Assembly: GCA_947627985.1 (NCBI GenBank) | Contig: CANQYD010000020.1 | Coordinates: 1 to 38,857, forward strand | DNA length: 38,857 nt | Reading direction: 5' to 3' | DNA from: an uncultured Clostridia bacterium | GTDB taxonomy: Bacteria; Bacillota; Clostridia; Oscillospirales; Ruminococcaceae | Part shown: positions 1-6,809 of the stretch, in pieces | Numbering within the stretch: position 1 is the stretch's first letter | Layout of the letters: every line of letters begins with the position of its first letter | Made by a program: the position numbers and the translations under genes | The notes under the pieces: generated by a model | Seen by the model: only the letters and a program-made list of their open reading frames with translations | The model's database searches: none | Told to the model about the DNA's origin: nothing

Positions 1-217
1 GAACCCCCGGCGAGGGTTCCCCCGATGAAAACAGTCCACCGGACTGTTTTCATTTCCCCCTCCTGCGCTTATAGATAAAAAAATCAAGAATATGTCCGCA
101 AGCGTACATATTCTTGCTTGGGGATTTCGCCCGTTGCGACGGGCGACGAGGGGCTCTGCCCCTCGACCCCGCCCGCTTTTTAAGGAAAAGCGGGGCAAAA
201 CCTTTTTGACTTGTCCC
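1..217 (-). repeat. Hairpin repeat island, copy E1 of a four-copy composite element
   Basis: This region has no gene. Read on the minus strand from 217 to 85 it matches three other places in the window (20046-20210, 24700-24854, 26357-26515). It holds a conserved GACAAGTCAA head, a stem at 172-195, a stem at 147-165 (CGAGGGGC/GCCCCTCG), a stem at 128-145 (CGCCCGT/ACGGGCG, loop CGCA on the minus strand), an AAATC link, and an 11-bp stem at 85-116 (CAAGAATATGT/ACATATTCTTG). The last stem occupies the place of the GGACAGC hairpin in the other copies but has an unrelated sequence. A separate 14-bp hairpin lies at 24-52. The module at 1-20 (GAACCCCCGGCGAGGGTTC) recurs near 12460. Confidence 0.75.
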
Positions 218-271
218 ACTTAAGGCTCGGCGCATAATCTGCCATCTGACCTCTCATTTCTGCCTTCTGTC

Positions 272-300
272 TTGACTTTATCCTCAAAAAGTTGTAAAAT
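272..300 (+). promoter_or_regulatory. Sigma-A promoter of the ktrB operon
   Basis: A -35 TTGACT at 272-277, a 17-nt spacer and a -10 TAAAAT at 295-300 lie 30 nt upstream of the ktrB start. A GGAGG ribosome site follows at 320-324. Confidence 0.8.
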
Positions 301-329
301 ATATCCGACATCCTTTTTCGGAGGACAGC

Positions 330-1652
330 ATGAAAAAAATTCAGCTTTCAACTTCACAGATAATCCTCATCGGCTTTGCGCTCGCGATTTTGGTCGGCAC
401 CCTTCTCCTCACACTTCCCTTCGCCACCTCAGACGGCAAGGGCGCTTCCTTTCCCGACGCCGTCTTCACCGCCACCTCAGCCATCTGCGTGACGGGGCTT
501 GTCGTCCAAGACACCGCCACCTACTGGTCCGCCTTCGGGCAGGGGATAATCCTTTTGATGATACAGATCGGCGGCATGGGCGTCGTGACGGTTGCCGTCG
601 CGATAACGATGCTCTCCGGCAAAAAAATCTCCCTCAAGACCCGCACCACCATGCAGGAGGCGATCTCGGCTCACCATGTCGGCGGCGTTGTGCATCTGAC
701 GGGTTTCATAATCCGGGGGACCGCGATAATAGAGGGCTTGGGGACATTAGCGCTCCTTCCCGCCTTTATCCCGAGGTTCGGCATATTAAAAGGTATCTGG
801 TACAGCGTCTGGCACTCGATCTCGGCATTTTGCAACGCCGGCTTTGATCTGATGGGGGTAAGAGGGGAGTACTCCTCCCTCACCACCGAGGCTCACGACC
901 CGCTTATAAACATCGTCATCATGATCCTGATAATCGTCGGCGGCGTCGGCTTTCTGACTTGGGAAGATATCGTCACGAACAAGTGGCGCTTCAAGAAATA
1001 CCGTATGCAGTCAAAGATCATCATCGTGACCTCGGCGCTTTTAATATTCATTCCCGCGGCGATATTTTTCTTTACGGAATTTGATGATATCCCCGCCGGC
1101 GAGCGTATCTGGGCTTCGCTTTTCCAGTCGGTGACGGCGAGGACCGCGGGCTTCAACACCGTCGATCTCAATCTGTTAAGCGGCTCGGGAATCGTTATCA
1201 TGACGGCTTTGATGCTGATCGGCGGCTCACCCGGCTCGACCGCGGGCGGAATGAAGACGACGACCTTCGCGACAATGCTCTCGACCTCTTTATCGGTTTT
1301 CAGGAGCCGCGAGCATACTCACTTCTTCGGTCGGAGGATCGGCGACGACACCGTAAGGCAGGCGGGAAGCATTCTGACAATGTATCTGACGCTGTTTCTG
1401 ACCGGGGGATGCCTTATCTCCCGAATTGAGGGCTTGCCGCTTCGCGATTGCCTTTTTGAGACCGCTTCGGCGATCGGCACTGTCGGGGTGACGTTAGGTA
1501 TCACTCCCACCCTCGGCGGGCTTTCAAGGGCGATACTTATCCTACTTATGTATTTCGGACGCGTGGGCGGTCTCACGATAATCTTCGCGGCTTTATCAAA
1601 TAAGCAAACCCCGCCGTCCACCCTGCCGCAGGAGAAACTGACGGTGGGATAA
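330..1652 (+). CDS. ktrB: Potassium uptake channel subunit, TrkH/KtrB family
   Basis: This is the membrane pore subunit of a Ktr/Trk-type potassium transporter (440 residues, typical for KtrB). The four pore loops of the family are visible as glycine-bearing motifs: TAICVTGL near residue 50, SAFCNAGFDL near 165, RTAGFNTVDL near 270 and AIGTVGVTLG near 385. They line the selectivity filter. The chain is hydrophobic throughout, with paired membrane helices around each loop. The start is fixed by GGAGG five nt before the ATG. The gene shares one base (TAATG) with the next gene, a methyltransferase, and its partner ktrA lies one gene further on. The family assignment is firm; KtrB rather than TrkH is inferred from length and from the small partner protein. 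Confidence 0.93.
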   Translation: MKKIQLSTSQIILIGFALAILVGTLLLTLPFATSDGKGASFPDAVFTATSAICVTGLVVQDTATYWSAFGQGIILLMIQIGGMGVVTVAVAITMLSGKKISLKTRTTMQEAISAHHVGGVVHLTGFIIRGTAIIEGLGTLALLPAFIPRFGILKGIWYSVWHSISAFCNAGFDLMGVRGEYSSLTTEAHDPLINIVIMILIIVGGVGFLTWEDIVTNKWRFKKYRMQSKIIIVTSALLIFIPAAIFFFTEFDDIPAGERIWASLFQSVTARTAGFNTVDLNLLSGSGIVIMTALMLIGGSPGSTAGGMKTTTFATMLSTSLSVFRSREHTHFFGRRIGDDTVRQAGSILTMYLTLFLTGGCLISRIEGLPLRDCLFETASAIGTVGVTLGITPTLGGLSRAILILLMYFGRVGGLTIIFAALSNKQTPPSTLPQEKLTVG

Positions 1653-2443
1653 TGAGACAAAATATGAATTATCTTGAAGAATATTACAATAATTATGACG
1701 AAGAAGGTCGCCTTCTTTCCCGCCACGGTCGTGTCGAATACTTAACTACGGTTAAATATATTAACGAATGTTTATGCGGCACTCATGATCCGAAGATTCT
1801 GGAAGTCGGAGCCGGCACCGGCAGGTACAGCGTGAGCCTTGCAAAGAAAGGGTATCGCGTGACCGCGGTCGAACTTATCCCGCATAATCTTGAAATTTTA
1901 AAATCAAAACTGAGCGGCACCGAGCGCCTCACTGCCATGCAGGGCAACGCCATGGACCTCTCCGCGCTTTCAGACGGCTGTTTTGATCTTACGATGGTTT
2001 TGGGACCGATGTATCATCTCTACACGCGGGACGACAAGCTCAGAGCCCTTTCCGAGGCGGTTCGGGTGACGAAGCCGGGAGGGTATATTCTGGTCGCCTA
2101 CTGCATGAACGAGCCGACGGTCATTCAATACGTCTTTGGGCACAACAAGCTGCATGAGGTGATGGATCTGAAACTCACCCCGGATTGGCACTGCGTAAGC
2201 GAGCCGAAGGACCTGTTTGAGTTGGTCAGGACCGAGGATATTGCCGCGCTCGATGAGAAAATCCCGGTCGAGCGGATAAAACTCGTCGCGACCGACGGCG
2301 CCACGAATTACATGCGGGACTATATCGACGCCATGGACGACGAAACATTTGCAAAGTGGGTTGACTATCATTTTTCGATATGCGAGCGCTCCGACCTTAT
2401 CGGCGCTTCCCATCACACGCTCGATATCCTTCGCAAGATTTAA
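1652..2443 (+). CDS. Class I SAM-dependent methyltransferase
   Basis: This is a 263-residue Rossmann-fold methyltransferase of unknown substrate. The SAM-binding motif I is ILEVGAGTGRYSVSLAKKG near residues 49-67, followed by the acidic end of strand 2 (TAVELIP), motif II-like MQGNAMDLS, and the post-II strand FDLTMVLGPMYHL, then LSEAVRVTKPGGYILVAY. This pattern fits the small-molecule methyltransferase group (Methyltransf_11/25). Its ATG overlaps the ktrB stop by one base, so translation is probably coupled. It splits ktrB from ktrA, which usually lie next to each other. Nothing in the sequence shows a link to potassium transport, and the target is not predictable. Confidence 0.88.
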   Translation: MRQNMNYLEEYYNNYDEEGRLLSRHGRVEYLTTVKYINECLCGTHDPKILEVGAGTGRYSVSLAKKGYRVTAVELIPHNLEILKSKLSGTERLTAMQGNAMDLSALSDGCFDLTMVLGPMYHLYTRDDKLRALSEAVRVTKPGGYILVAYCMNEPTVIQYVFGHNKLHEVMDLKLTPDWHCVSEPKDLFELVRTEDIAALDEKIPVERIKLVATDGATNYMRDYIDAMDDETFAKWVDYHFSICERSDLIGASHHTLDILRKI

Positions 2444-2457
2444 TTAACATATATAAT
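2430..2457 (+). promoter_or_regulatory. Possible internal promoter before ktrA
   Basis: A perfect -10 TATAAT at 2452-2457 lies 32 nt before ktrA. The best -35 is weak (TTCGCA, 2430-2435, 16-nt spacer). It could let ktrA be made apart from ktrB. Confidence 0.4.
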
Positions 2458-2489
2458 ACCGAAAATCATGATAAATCAGGAGGTCTGAA

Positions 2490-3137
2490 ATGAAATCGAT
2501 ACTTTTGATAGGCGTAGGTCGCTTCGGCAGGCATGTCGCGCAAAAGCTGAACGAGCTCGGTCACGAGGTCATGGCTGTGGACACCGATGAAGAGCGGATA
2601 AACTCGATCCTTCCGATCGTCACCAACGCACAGATCGGCGACTCTACCAGCAAGGCGTTTTTGCAGTCGCTCGGCGTCAAAAACTACGACGCCTGCATCG
2701 TCACGATAGGAGACGACTTCCAGAGCTCGCTCGAGACGACGTCTCTGTTAAAAGAGCTCGGCGCGAAGACGGTCATCTCGCGTGCGTCGCGCGGGGTCCA
2801 GGAGAAATTTTTGCTGCGAAACGGAGCCGATCGGGTGGTCTATCCCGAAAAGCAGATGGCTGTCTGGACGGCGATCCGCTGCACTTCCGATCATATTCTT
2901 GACTATATCGAGCTCGACGGTGATATCGATATTTTCGAGCTTGCGATCCCTGACGATTGGGACGGCAAGACGATCCTTGGGCTCGACGTCCGCAAGAAGT
3001 ACAACATGAATATTTTGGCGATCAGGGAAAACGGCGCCCTCAATATGAGAATCGGTCCCGACACCGTCATGAGAAAGGGCTGTCCGGTGCTCGTCCTCGC
3101 GACGATCAAGGCGGTGCAGAAGTGCTTTAAGATATGA
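2490..3137 (+). CDS. ktrA: Potassium uptake regulatory subunit, KtrA/TrkA family
   Basis: This is the cytoplasmic RCK subunit that gates the KtrB pore in response to bound nucleotide. Its 215 residues match single-RCK KtrA proteins. The N-terminal Rossmann fold has GVGRFG at residues 7-12 and an acidic end of strand 2 (VMAVDTDEERI, about 27-37), which suits NAD(H)/ATP binding. The C-terminal TrkA-C domain covers roughly 135-215 (ELAIPDDWDGKTILGLDVRK onward). AGGAGG precedes the ATG. A 46-nt gap with a TATAAT separates it from the methyltransferase, so it may be read both from the operon promoter and from its own. The bidirectional terminator at 3205-3236 closes the unit. Confidence 0.93.
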   Translation: MKSILLIGVGRFGRHVAQKLNELGHEVMAVDTDEERINSILPIVTNAQIGDSTSKAFLQSLGVKNYDACIVTIGDDFQSSLETTSLLKELGAKTVISRASRGVQEKFLLRNGADRVVYPEKQMAVWTAIRCTSDHILDYIELDGDIDIFELAIPDDWDGKTILGLDVRKKYNMNILAIRENGALNMRIGPDTVMRKGCPVLVLATIKAVQKCFKI

Positions 3138-3204
3138 AGAGGGGGGATATCGTCGAGCCCACTACATCTGAGATTTTTTCATTCTGAAATCATAATGTAA
3201 TTAT

Positions 3205-3236
3205 AAAAAAGCAGACTTTCAGGTCTGCTTTTTTTC
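3205..3236. terminator. Bidirectional intrinsic terminator between ktrA and flavin reductase
   Basis: A GCAGAC stem (3211-3216 with 3223-3228) is flanked by an A-run on the left and a T-run on the right, so it can end transcription from both converging genes. Confidence 0.85.
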
Positions 3237-3249
3237 TATAATCCTCAAC

Positions 3250-3813
3250 TCACTTAATCTTCAACCCGTCCTTAAACGCGTTCCCGACTCTCTCCGAAAC
3301 CCTGTAATACCCGTGAGTATAGGGGTCAAAAGCGATGGCGTCGACGAGGGAGATGTCGATCTTTCCGTCTCTCATGACGCTCTCGTCGGCGGTGACGTTT
3401 ACGACCTTTCCGATGACTCCGCAGCCGGTGTCGCCGCTCTGATACTCGACAAACTCGCACTCGAGGCAGATCGGAAATTCGTTGATCACCGGCGCGTCAA
3501 CCGCCTCGGCGCGGGAGGCTGTGAGCCCGGATTTCTCGAACTTTTTCGGCTCGTCGTTTCCCGAAGCGATGCCGAAGTAATCAGCCTCCGCAACATGCTT
3601 CGCGTCCGCGATCCCGACAGTGAAAGCCCCTCTTTTTTTGATATTTTTGACGGTCTTGTGCGACTCCGAGAGGTTCAGCGCAACGGCGTTTCTCTCCTGC
3701 ATCATGCCCCAAGCGGCGTTCATGACGTTGACGGTGCCGTCGTCGTTGTAGGTCGAGACCATCAGCACCGGCATCGGAAAGATCCCCTCGGTGATGTTAA
3801 GTTTTTTCCTCAT
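3250..3813 (-). CDS. Flavin reductase-like FMN-binding protein
   Basis: This 187-residue protein belongs to the flavin-reductase-like, FMN-binding split-barrel family. It opens with GIFPMPVLMVSTYNDDGTVNVMNAAW, the usual first strands, followed by ALNLSESHKTVKNIKKRGAFTVGIADAKHV and the DYFG(I)ASG segment typical of clostridial members. Such proteins bind FMN and may reduce flavin or serve as small electron carriers; the substrate here is unknown. The start is set by a strong AAGGAGG nine nt upstream. A short truncated GNAT reading frame with a good promoter lies just upstream (3888-4019), so this gene is probably transcribed from that older promoter. Confidence 0.9.
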   Translation of the reverse strand: MRKKLNITEGIFPMPVLMVSTYNDDGTVNVMNAAWGMMQERNAVALNLSESHKTVKNIKKRGAFTVGIADAKHVAEADYFGIASGNDEPKKFEKSGLTASRAEAVDAPVINEFPICLECEFVEYQSGDTGCGVIGKVVNVTADESVMRDGKIDISLVDAIAFDPYTHGYYRVSERVGNAFKDGLKIK

Positions 3814-3887
3814 AATTATCCTCCTTATTTAATGAATATTTCACAGCAAAATGCTGATTTCAGGCATTCTGATCGGCATACTGAGTA

Positions 3888-3971
3888 TCAATGCAAGCCC
3901 ATGCCGGGGCACCGAAGCCACAGCTCATGCACGCCGTCGTAGTCGCCGAGCCGCATATTCCGAATATTCAT
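3888..3971 (-). pseudogene. Truncated GNAT acetyltransferase N-terminus (27 codons)
   Basis: A 27-codon minus-strand frame starts at 3971 behind a strong GGGAGG site. It encodes MNIRNMRLGDYDGVHELW, then LRCPGMGLH and a stop. The DYDGV-LW-CPGMGL pattern is the characteristic N-terminus of a clostridial GNAT family, which normally continues with a DSREGI-type segment and about 120 more residues. No continuation is visible in any frame before the flavin reductase at 3813, so this is a remnant from which the acetyl-CoA-binding part has been deleted. A functional 27-residue leader peptide is possible but less likely. Confidence 0.7.
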
Positions 3972-3991
3972 GATCCTCCCTCCCACCTATA

Positions 3992-4019
3992 ATTATACCA
4001 CGCCTTTGCAAAAATGCAA
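3992..4019 (-). promoter_or_regulatory. Sigma-A promoter upstream of the GNAT remnant and flavin reductase
   Basis: On the minus strand a -35 TTGCAT (4014-4019), a 16-nt spacer and a perfect -10 TATAAT (3992-3997) precede the GNAT remnant. Confidence 0.7.
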
Positions 4020-4083
4020 GGGGATTTTTGAAGATGAAGATCGGGAACGCGCAGGAGGTATCATCATCAAAAAGAAAAACAGG

Positions 4084-4112
4084 TTGACTATTTTCTAAAA
4101 ATGTGGTAAAAT
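4084..4112 (+). promoter_or_regulatory. Sigma-A promoter of the 4142 gene
   Basis: The sequence has TTGACT (4084-4089), a 17-nt spacer and TAAAAT (4107-4112), almost the same as the ktrB promoter. It overlaps an upstream ATG at 4103, which rules that ATG out as the start. Confidence 0.8.
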
Positions 4113-4141
4113 GTGATAAAAAACCGGAAGGAGCGTTAATT

Positions 4142-4546
4142 ATGTCAAAAAAATATGAATCGATGAGCGACACCGAGCTTTTGATCGAGATCGCAAAGCA
4201 GCAGCGCAAGGAGGCAAAATCCGGCAGAATTTCGGCGATAGCGATGATCTGCCTCGTGGTCGCCTTTGTGATAGCGTTGTCGGTATTCGTGCCGCTTGCG
4301 GCGAACACCTTGGAGAAGGTCAATACCACCCTTACCGAGGCTGAAAACGTCGCTGTCTCGGCTCAGGAATCGCTCGACGAGATCGATGAAATGGTTAATA
4401 ACTTTAACGGAGTGATAGTCGACAACACCGACTCCGTCAACGACGCCTTGAAAAAGGTCGGCGAGATCGATGTGCAAAGCCTTAATAAATCGATCGAAGA
4501 GCTCGCGTCCATTCTCGACCCGCTGGCGAGACTGTTTGGGAAGTGA
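4142..4546 (+). CDS. Small single-pass membrane protein with a coiled-coil-like tail
   Basis: This is a 134-residue protein of unknown function. Residues 1-27 are charged and probably cytoplasmic. One membrane helix covers about 28-53 (ISAIAMICLVVAFVIALSVFVPLAA). The rest is an acidic, heptad-like helical region (NTLEKVNTTLTEAENVAVSA and onward) that resembles the outer tail of DUF948-type proteins. The ATG at 4142 was chosen because GGAAGGAG lies just upstream and the promoter covers the alternative upstream start. It appears to be a single-gene unit, with its own promoter and a terminator directly after it. Confidence 0.8.
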   Translation: MSKKYESMSDTELLIEIAKQQRKEAKSGRISAIAMICLVVAFVIALSVFVPLAANTLEKVNTTLTEAENVAVSAQESLDEIDEMVNNFNGVIVDNTDSVNDALKKVGEIDVQSLNKSIEELASILDPLARLFGK

Positions 4547-4553
4547 TGAAATG

Positions 4554-4582
4554 GGGGACGGCTTTGGGCTGTCCTCTTTTTT
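4554..4582 (+). terminator. Intrinsic terminator after the 4142 gene
   Basis: A 9-bp stem (GGGGACGGC, 4554-4562, with GCTGTCCTC, 4568-4576, including G-T pairs) is followed by TTTTTT. Confidence 0.8.
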
Positions 4583-4593
4583 GATCGGGACGC

Positions 4594-4622
4594 TTTACAC
4601 CACCCCCAAAACCTGCTATAAT
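4594..4622 (+). promoter_or_regulatory. Sigma-A promoter of the DUF1349-like gene
   Basis: The sequence has TTTACA (4594-4599), a 17-nt spacer and a perfect TATAAT (4617-4622). The start codon of the next gene follows 27 nt later. Confidence 0.8.
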
Positions 4623-4649
4623 ATCCTAAAAACATCACGGAGGCTCATC

Positions 4650-5240
4650 ATGAACTTTGACGTCAAAAACCTTATCTGGACCCGCAAACCCGCGGATTAT
4701 AAGATCGCGGAGGGCAAGATCGAGATAATCACCTCGCCCTGCACCGACCTCTGGCAGAGGACCTATTACCGCTTCCGCAACGACAACGCGCCGGTGCTTC
4801 AGACATCGACCGACGAGAAATTTTTCTCCTTCACCGTCAGGACCGAATTTGAGAGCAAAAAGCGGTTTGATCAGTGCGGGGTCGTCATCTACCTCGACAG
4901 CGACAACTGGCTCAAGGCGTCGATCGAGTACGAAAACGAGCGCTTCCAGCACCTCGGCAGCGTCGTGACGAATCACGGCTTTTCCGACTGGGCGACCACC
5001 GAGATACCCGCTTCCGTCGCCTCGATGTGGTACCGCCTCAGCCGCCGTGAGGACGATTACTGCGTCGAATGTTCCGACGACGGCGAGGTCTTTCATCAGA
5101 TGCGCGTCTGCCACCTTCACGAGGGCGCCGGAAAGATCAGCTTCGGGGTTTATGCGTGCAGCCCGGGGGAATCATCGTTCAAGGCGACCTTCACCGACTT
5201 CTCCCTCACGGAATGCAAATGGCTTGCGTATTCCGAATGA
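4650..5240 (+). CDS. DUF1349-family concanavalin-like protein
   Basis: This 196-residue cytoplasmic protein has the features of DUF1349 (a jelly-roll, laminin-G-like fold). They are an early LIWTRKP segment, then TDLWQRTYYRF, FFSFTVRTEFESKKRFDQCGV, the family hallmark of a single-strand W-K-A segment (DNWLKASIEYENERFQHLGSV by residue 105), and the SFKATFTDFSL C-terminus. It has no signal peptide. Members often sit near sugar-metabolism genes and may bind glycans, but no enzyme activity is established from sequence. The start at 4650 has CGGAGG eight nt upstream and its own promoter; an upstream in-frame extension would run back into the previous gene and terminator. Confidence 0.85.
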   Translation: MNFDVKNLIWTRKPADYKIAEGKIEIITSPCTDLWQRTYYRFRNDNAPVLQTSTDEKFFSFTVRTEFESKKRFDQCGVVIYLDSDNWLKASIEYENERFQHLGSVVTNHGFSDWATTEIPASVASMWYRLSRREDDYCVECSDDGEVFHQMRVCHLHEGAGKISFGVYACSPGESSFKATFTDFSLTECKWLAYSE

Positions 5241-5600
5241 CGTTTAACGGGTTATGTATAACTGTCCGCAAAATCGGACTTATTATGATTATTTTCCCTA
5301 AAAACGGGGTGGAGATAAAATCGGTTAATCAGGATAATTTTGGATATTAAGCTTTCCGCGTCCCTTGTTTTCGGCGTTTTTAGACATTTTTTTACGCAGC
5401 TGTCCGCAGGCTTTTTGATAAGCGTGAATACTCGGTTTTTTACAGCGGGTATATGTAAAAAAATGTAACTGTTAAAACCAAAATGCGTAAAATCGGGGAG
5501 TTTTCCAACTTTTCAACCGAGTTATCAACATAAATTGTTGCCATGTGGGAAAGTTTTCAACATTTTCAACGCCTTTTTCAACAACCGGGTTGAAATTCAC
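5241..5600. other. Non-coding A+T-rich stretch with TTTTCAAC boxes
   Basis: No gene is seen between 5241 and 5673. After a weak GTCCG/CGGAC hairpin (5264-5279), the stretch 5501-5594 holds clustered boxes: TTTTCCAAC (5501), TTTTCAAC (5510), TTATCAACA (5522), TTTTCAACA (5554), TTTTCAAC (5563), TTTTCAACAA (5575) and the inverse GTTGAAA (5589). TTATCAACA differs from the DnaA box TTATCCACA at one base. The boxes could bind DnaA or a local regulator of the next gene, whose -35 overlaps the last box. Confidence 0.5.
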
Positions 5601-5618
5601 TTTTACCCTGTGTATATA
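5590..5618 (+). promoter_or_regulatory. Promoter of the 5674 gene
   Basis: TTGAAA (5590-5595), a 17-nt spacer and TATATA (5613-5618) precede the gene by 55 nt. Confidence 0.6.
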
Positions 5619-5673
5619 TTTTTCGCCGGGGGACATACTCTAAATTAGAAATAAATGTAAAAAGAGGTATGAA

Positions 5674-5943
5674 ATGCTGAAAGGTGTTACCAAGAGAATC
5701 GTTGAGATCAACCGACCCGACAACCCTGCGTTCGAGCGCGCCGTATTATATCTTAGGACCGACGGCGTGAAAAAGGGGACCGACCCCGTCGCCGAGGCAA
5801 AGGAGTACCTGATGGGACTTGGCGAGCCGGATGATTGCGTTCACGGCAGAAAACTTCGGCTGACCGTTGCGGTGCTGTCTTTGTGTCTTGCGGTGACAGC
5901 CGCGGCGCTGATGGTTTTATTGGTTCTTTATACAAAAATGTAA
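5674..5943 (+). CDS. Small tail-anchored protein of unknown function
   Basis: This 89-residue protein begins MLKGVTKRIVEINRPDNPAF, a form of opening that I believe recurs in small clostridial proteins of unknown role. Residues 1-60 are soluble and charged (ERAVLYLRTDG, then AEAKEYLMGLGEPDD). Residues 63-86 form one C-terminal membrane helix (LTVAVLSLCLAVTAAALMVL), so the soluble part should face the cytoplasm. AAGAGG lies a few nt before the ATG. It has its own promoter and sits downstream of the TTTTCAAC-box region and upstream of rlmB. No function is assigned. Confidence 0.75.
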   Translation: MLKGVTKRIVEINRPDNPAFERAVLYLRTDGVKKGTDPVAEAKEYLMGLGEPDDCVHGRKLRLTVAVLSLCLAVTAAALMVLLVLYTKM

Positions 5944-5977
5944 GAAATTTTTTGGCGACATTTCCCGAAAAAAAGTC

Positions 5978-6006
5978 TTTTCAAACGGCATAAAGTGTGC
6001 TATAAT
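5978..6006 (+). promoter_or_regulatory. Promoter of rlmB
   Basis: TTTTCA (5978-5983), a 17-nt spacer and a perfect TATAAT (6001-6006) precede rlmB by 36 nt. The ttcA promoter at 13020 has the same two boxes and spacing. Confidence 0.7.
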
Positions 6007-6041
6007 ATAATGTATATATAAATCAATTATAAGGATTTGAC

Positions 6042-6791
6042 ATGACTGACAAAAAAGAGAAATCCGTCGGCGGGCTGATCGTCGGCAGAAATCCCGTCTT
6101 AGAGGCTTTGAAATCGGGCAGACCCATCGACTGCGTATACATCGCTGGTGAAGGCGGCTCCATTGGGCAGATAAAAAAGCTTGCGCAGGACCGCGGAGCC
6201 GTGATAAAAGCCGTGAGCCGCCAAAAGCTTGACGAGATGTCGGGAGGAGCGGTTCACCAAGGGGTCATAGCGTCGGGAGCATGCGCCGAATATTCATCGA
6301 TCGGCGACATTTTAAATCTTGCCGAGCGGCGGGGTGAAAAGCCCTTTGTTATCATCTGCGACGGGATCGAGGACCCGCATAATCTCGGAGCTATAATAAG
6401 AACCGCCGAATGCGCGGGAGCCCACGGAGTGATAATCCCGAAGAGAAGATCGGCTTCCCTTAACGAGACCGTTTTCAAGACGTCTGCGGGAGCTGCTTCA
6501 TGGCTTCCGGTCGCGAGAGTACCGAATATCCCGACGGCTATCGACGAACTGAAAAAAGCCGGGCTTTGGATATACGGCACCGACGCCTCGGGAAGCGATT
6601 ACGCAAAGACCGACCTCAGAGGTCCCATCGGGCTGGTGATCGGTTCTGAGGGCTTCGGTATCGGCAAGCTGACGGCTGAAAAATGCGATTTCATGCTTCG
6701 GCTTCCGCTTCTTGGGAAGATCACCTCCCTGAACGCTTCGGTTGCGGCGGGGATATTCATGTACGAGATAGTGAGACAGCGAGGCATGTAA
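6042..6791 (+). CDS. rlmB: 23S rRNA (guanosine-2'-O)-methyltransferase, RlmB/TrmH family
   Basis: This 249-residue SPOUT enzyme is expected to 2'-O-methylate a guanosine of 23S rRNA (G2251 in E. coli numbering) using SAM. The N-terminal substrate-binding domain (residues 10-80, GGLIVGRNPVLEAL to GAVHQGVIA) is present. The knotted SPOUT domain has its three signatures: DGIEDPHNLGAIIRTAECAG near 108-127, IGLVIGSEGFGI near 197-208, and LPLLGKITSLNASVAAGI near 223-240. The essential N, R, E and S-LN-S residues are all in place. It has its own promoter and is followed 18 nt later by the 6810 gene with an AGGAGGG site, so the two are probably cotranscribed. Another TrmH-type RNA target cannot be excluded. 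Confidence 0.93.
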   Translation: MTDKKEKSVGGLIVGRNPVLEALKSGRPIDCVYIAGEGGSIGQIKKLAQDRGAVIKAVSRQKLDEMSGGAVHQGVIASGACAEYSSIGDILNLAERRGEKPFVIICDGIEDPHNLGAIIRTAECAGAHGVIIPKRRSASLNETVFKTSAGAASWLPVARVPNIPTAIDELKKAGLWIYGTDASGSDYAKTDLRGPIGLVIGSEGFGIGKLTAEKCDFMLRLPLLGKITSLNASVAAGIFMYEIVRQRGM

Positions 6792-6809
6792 CATCAGGAG
6801 GGCAGAATT

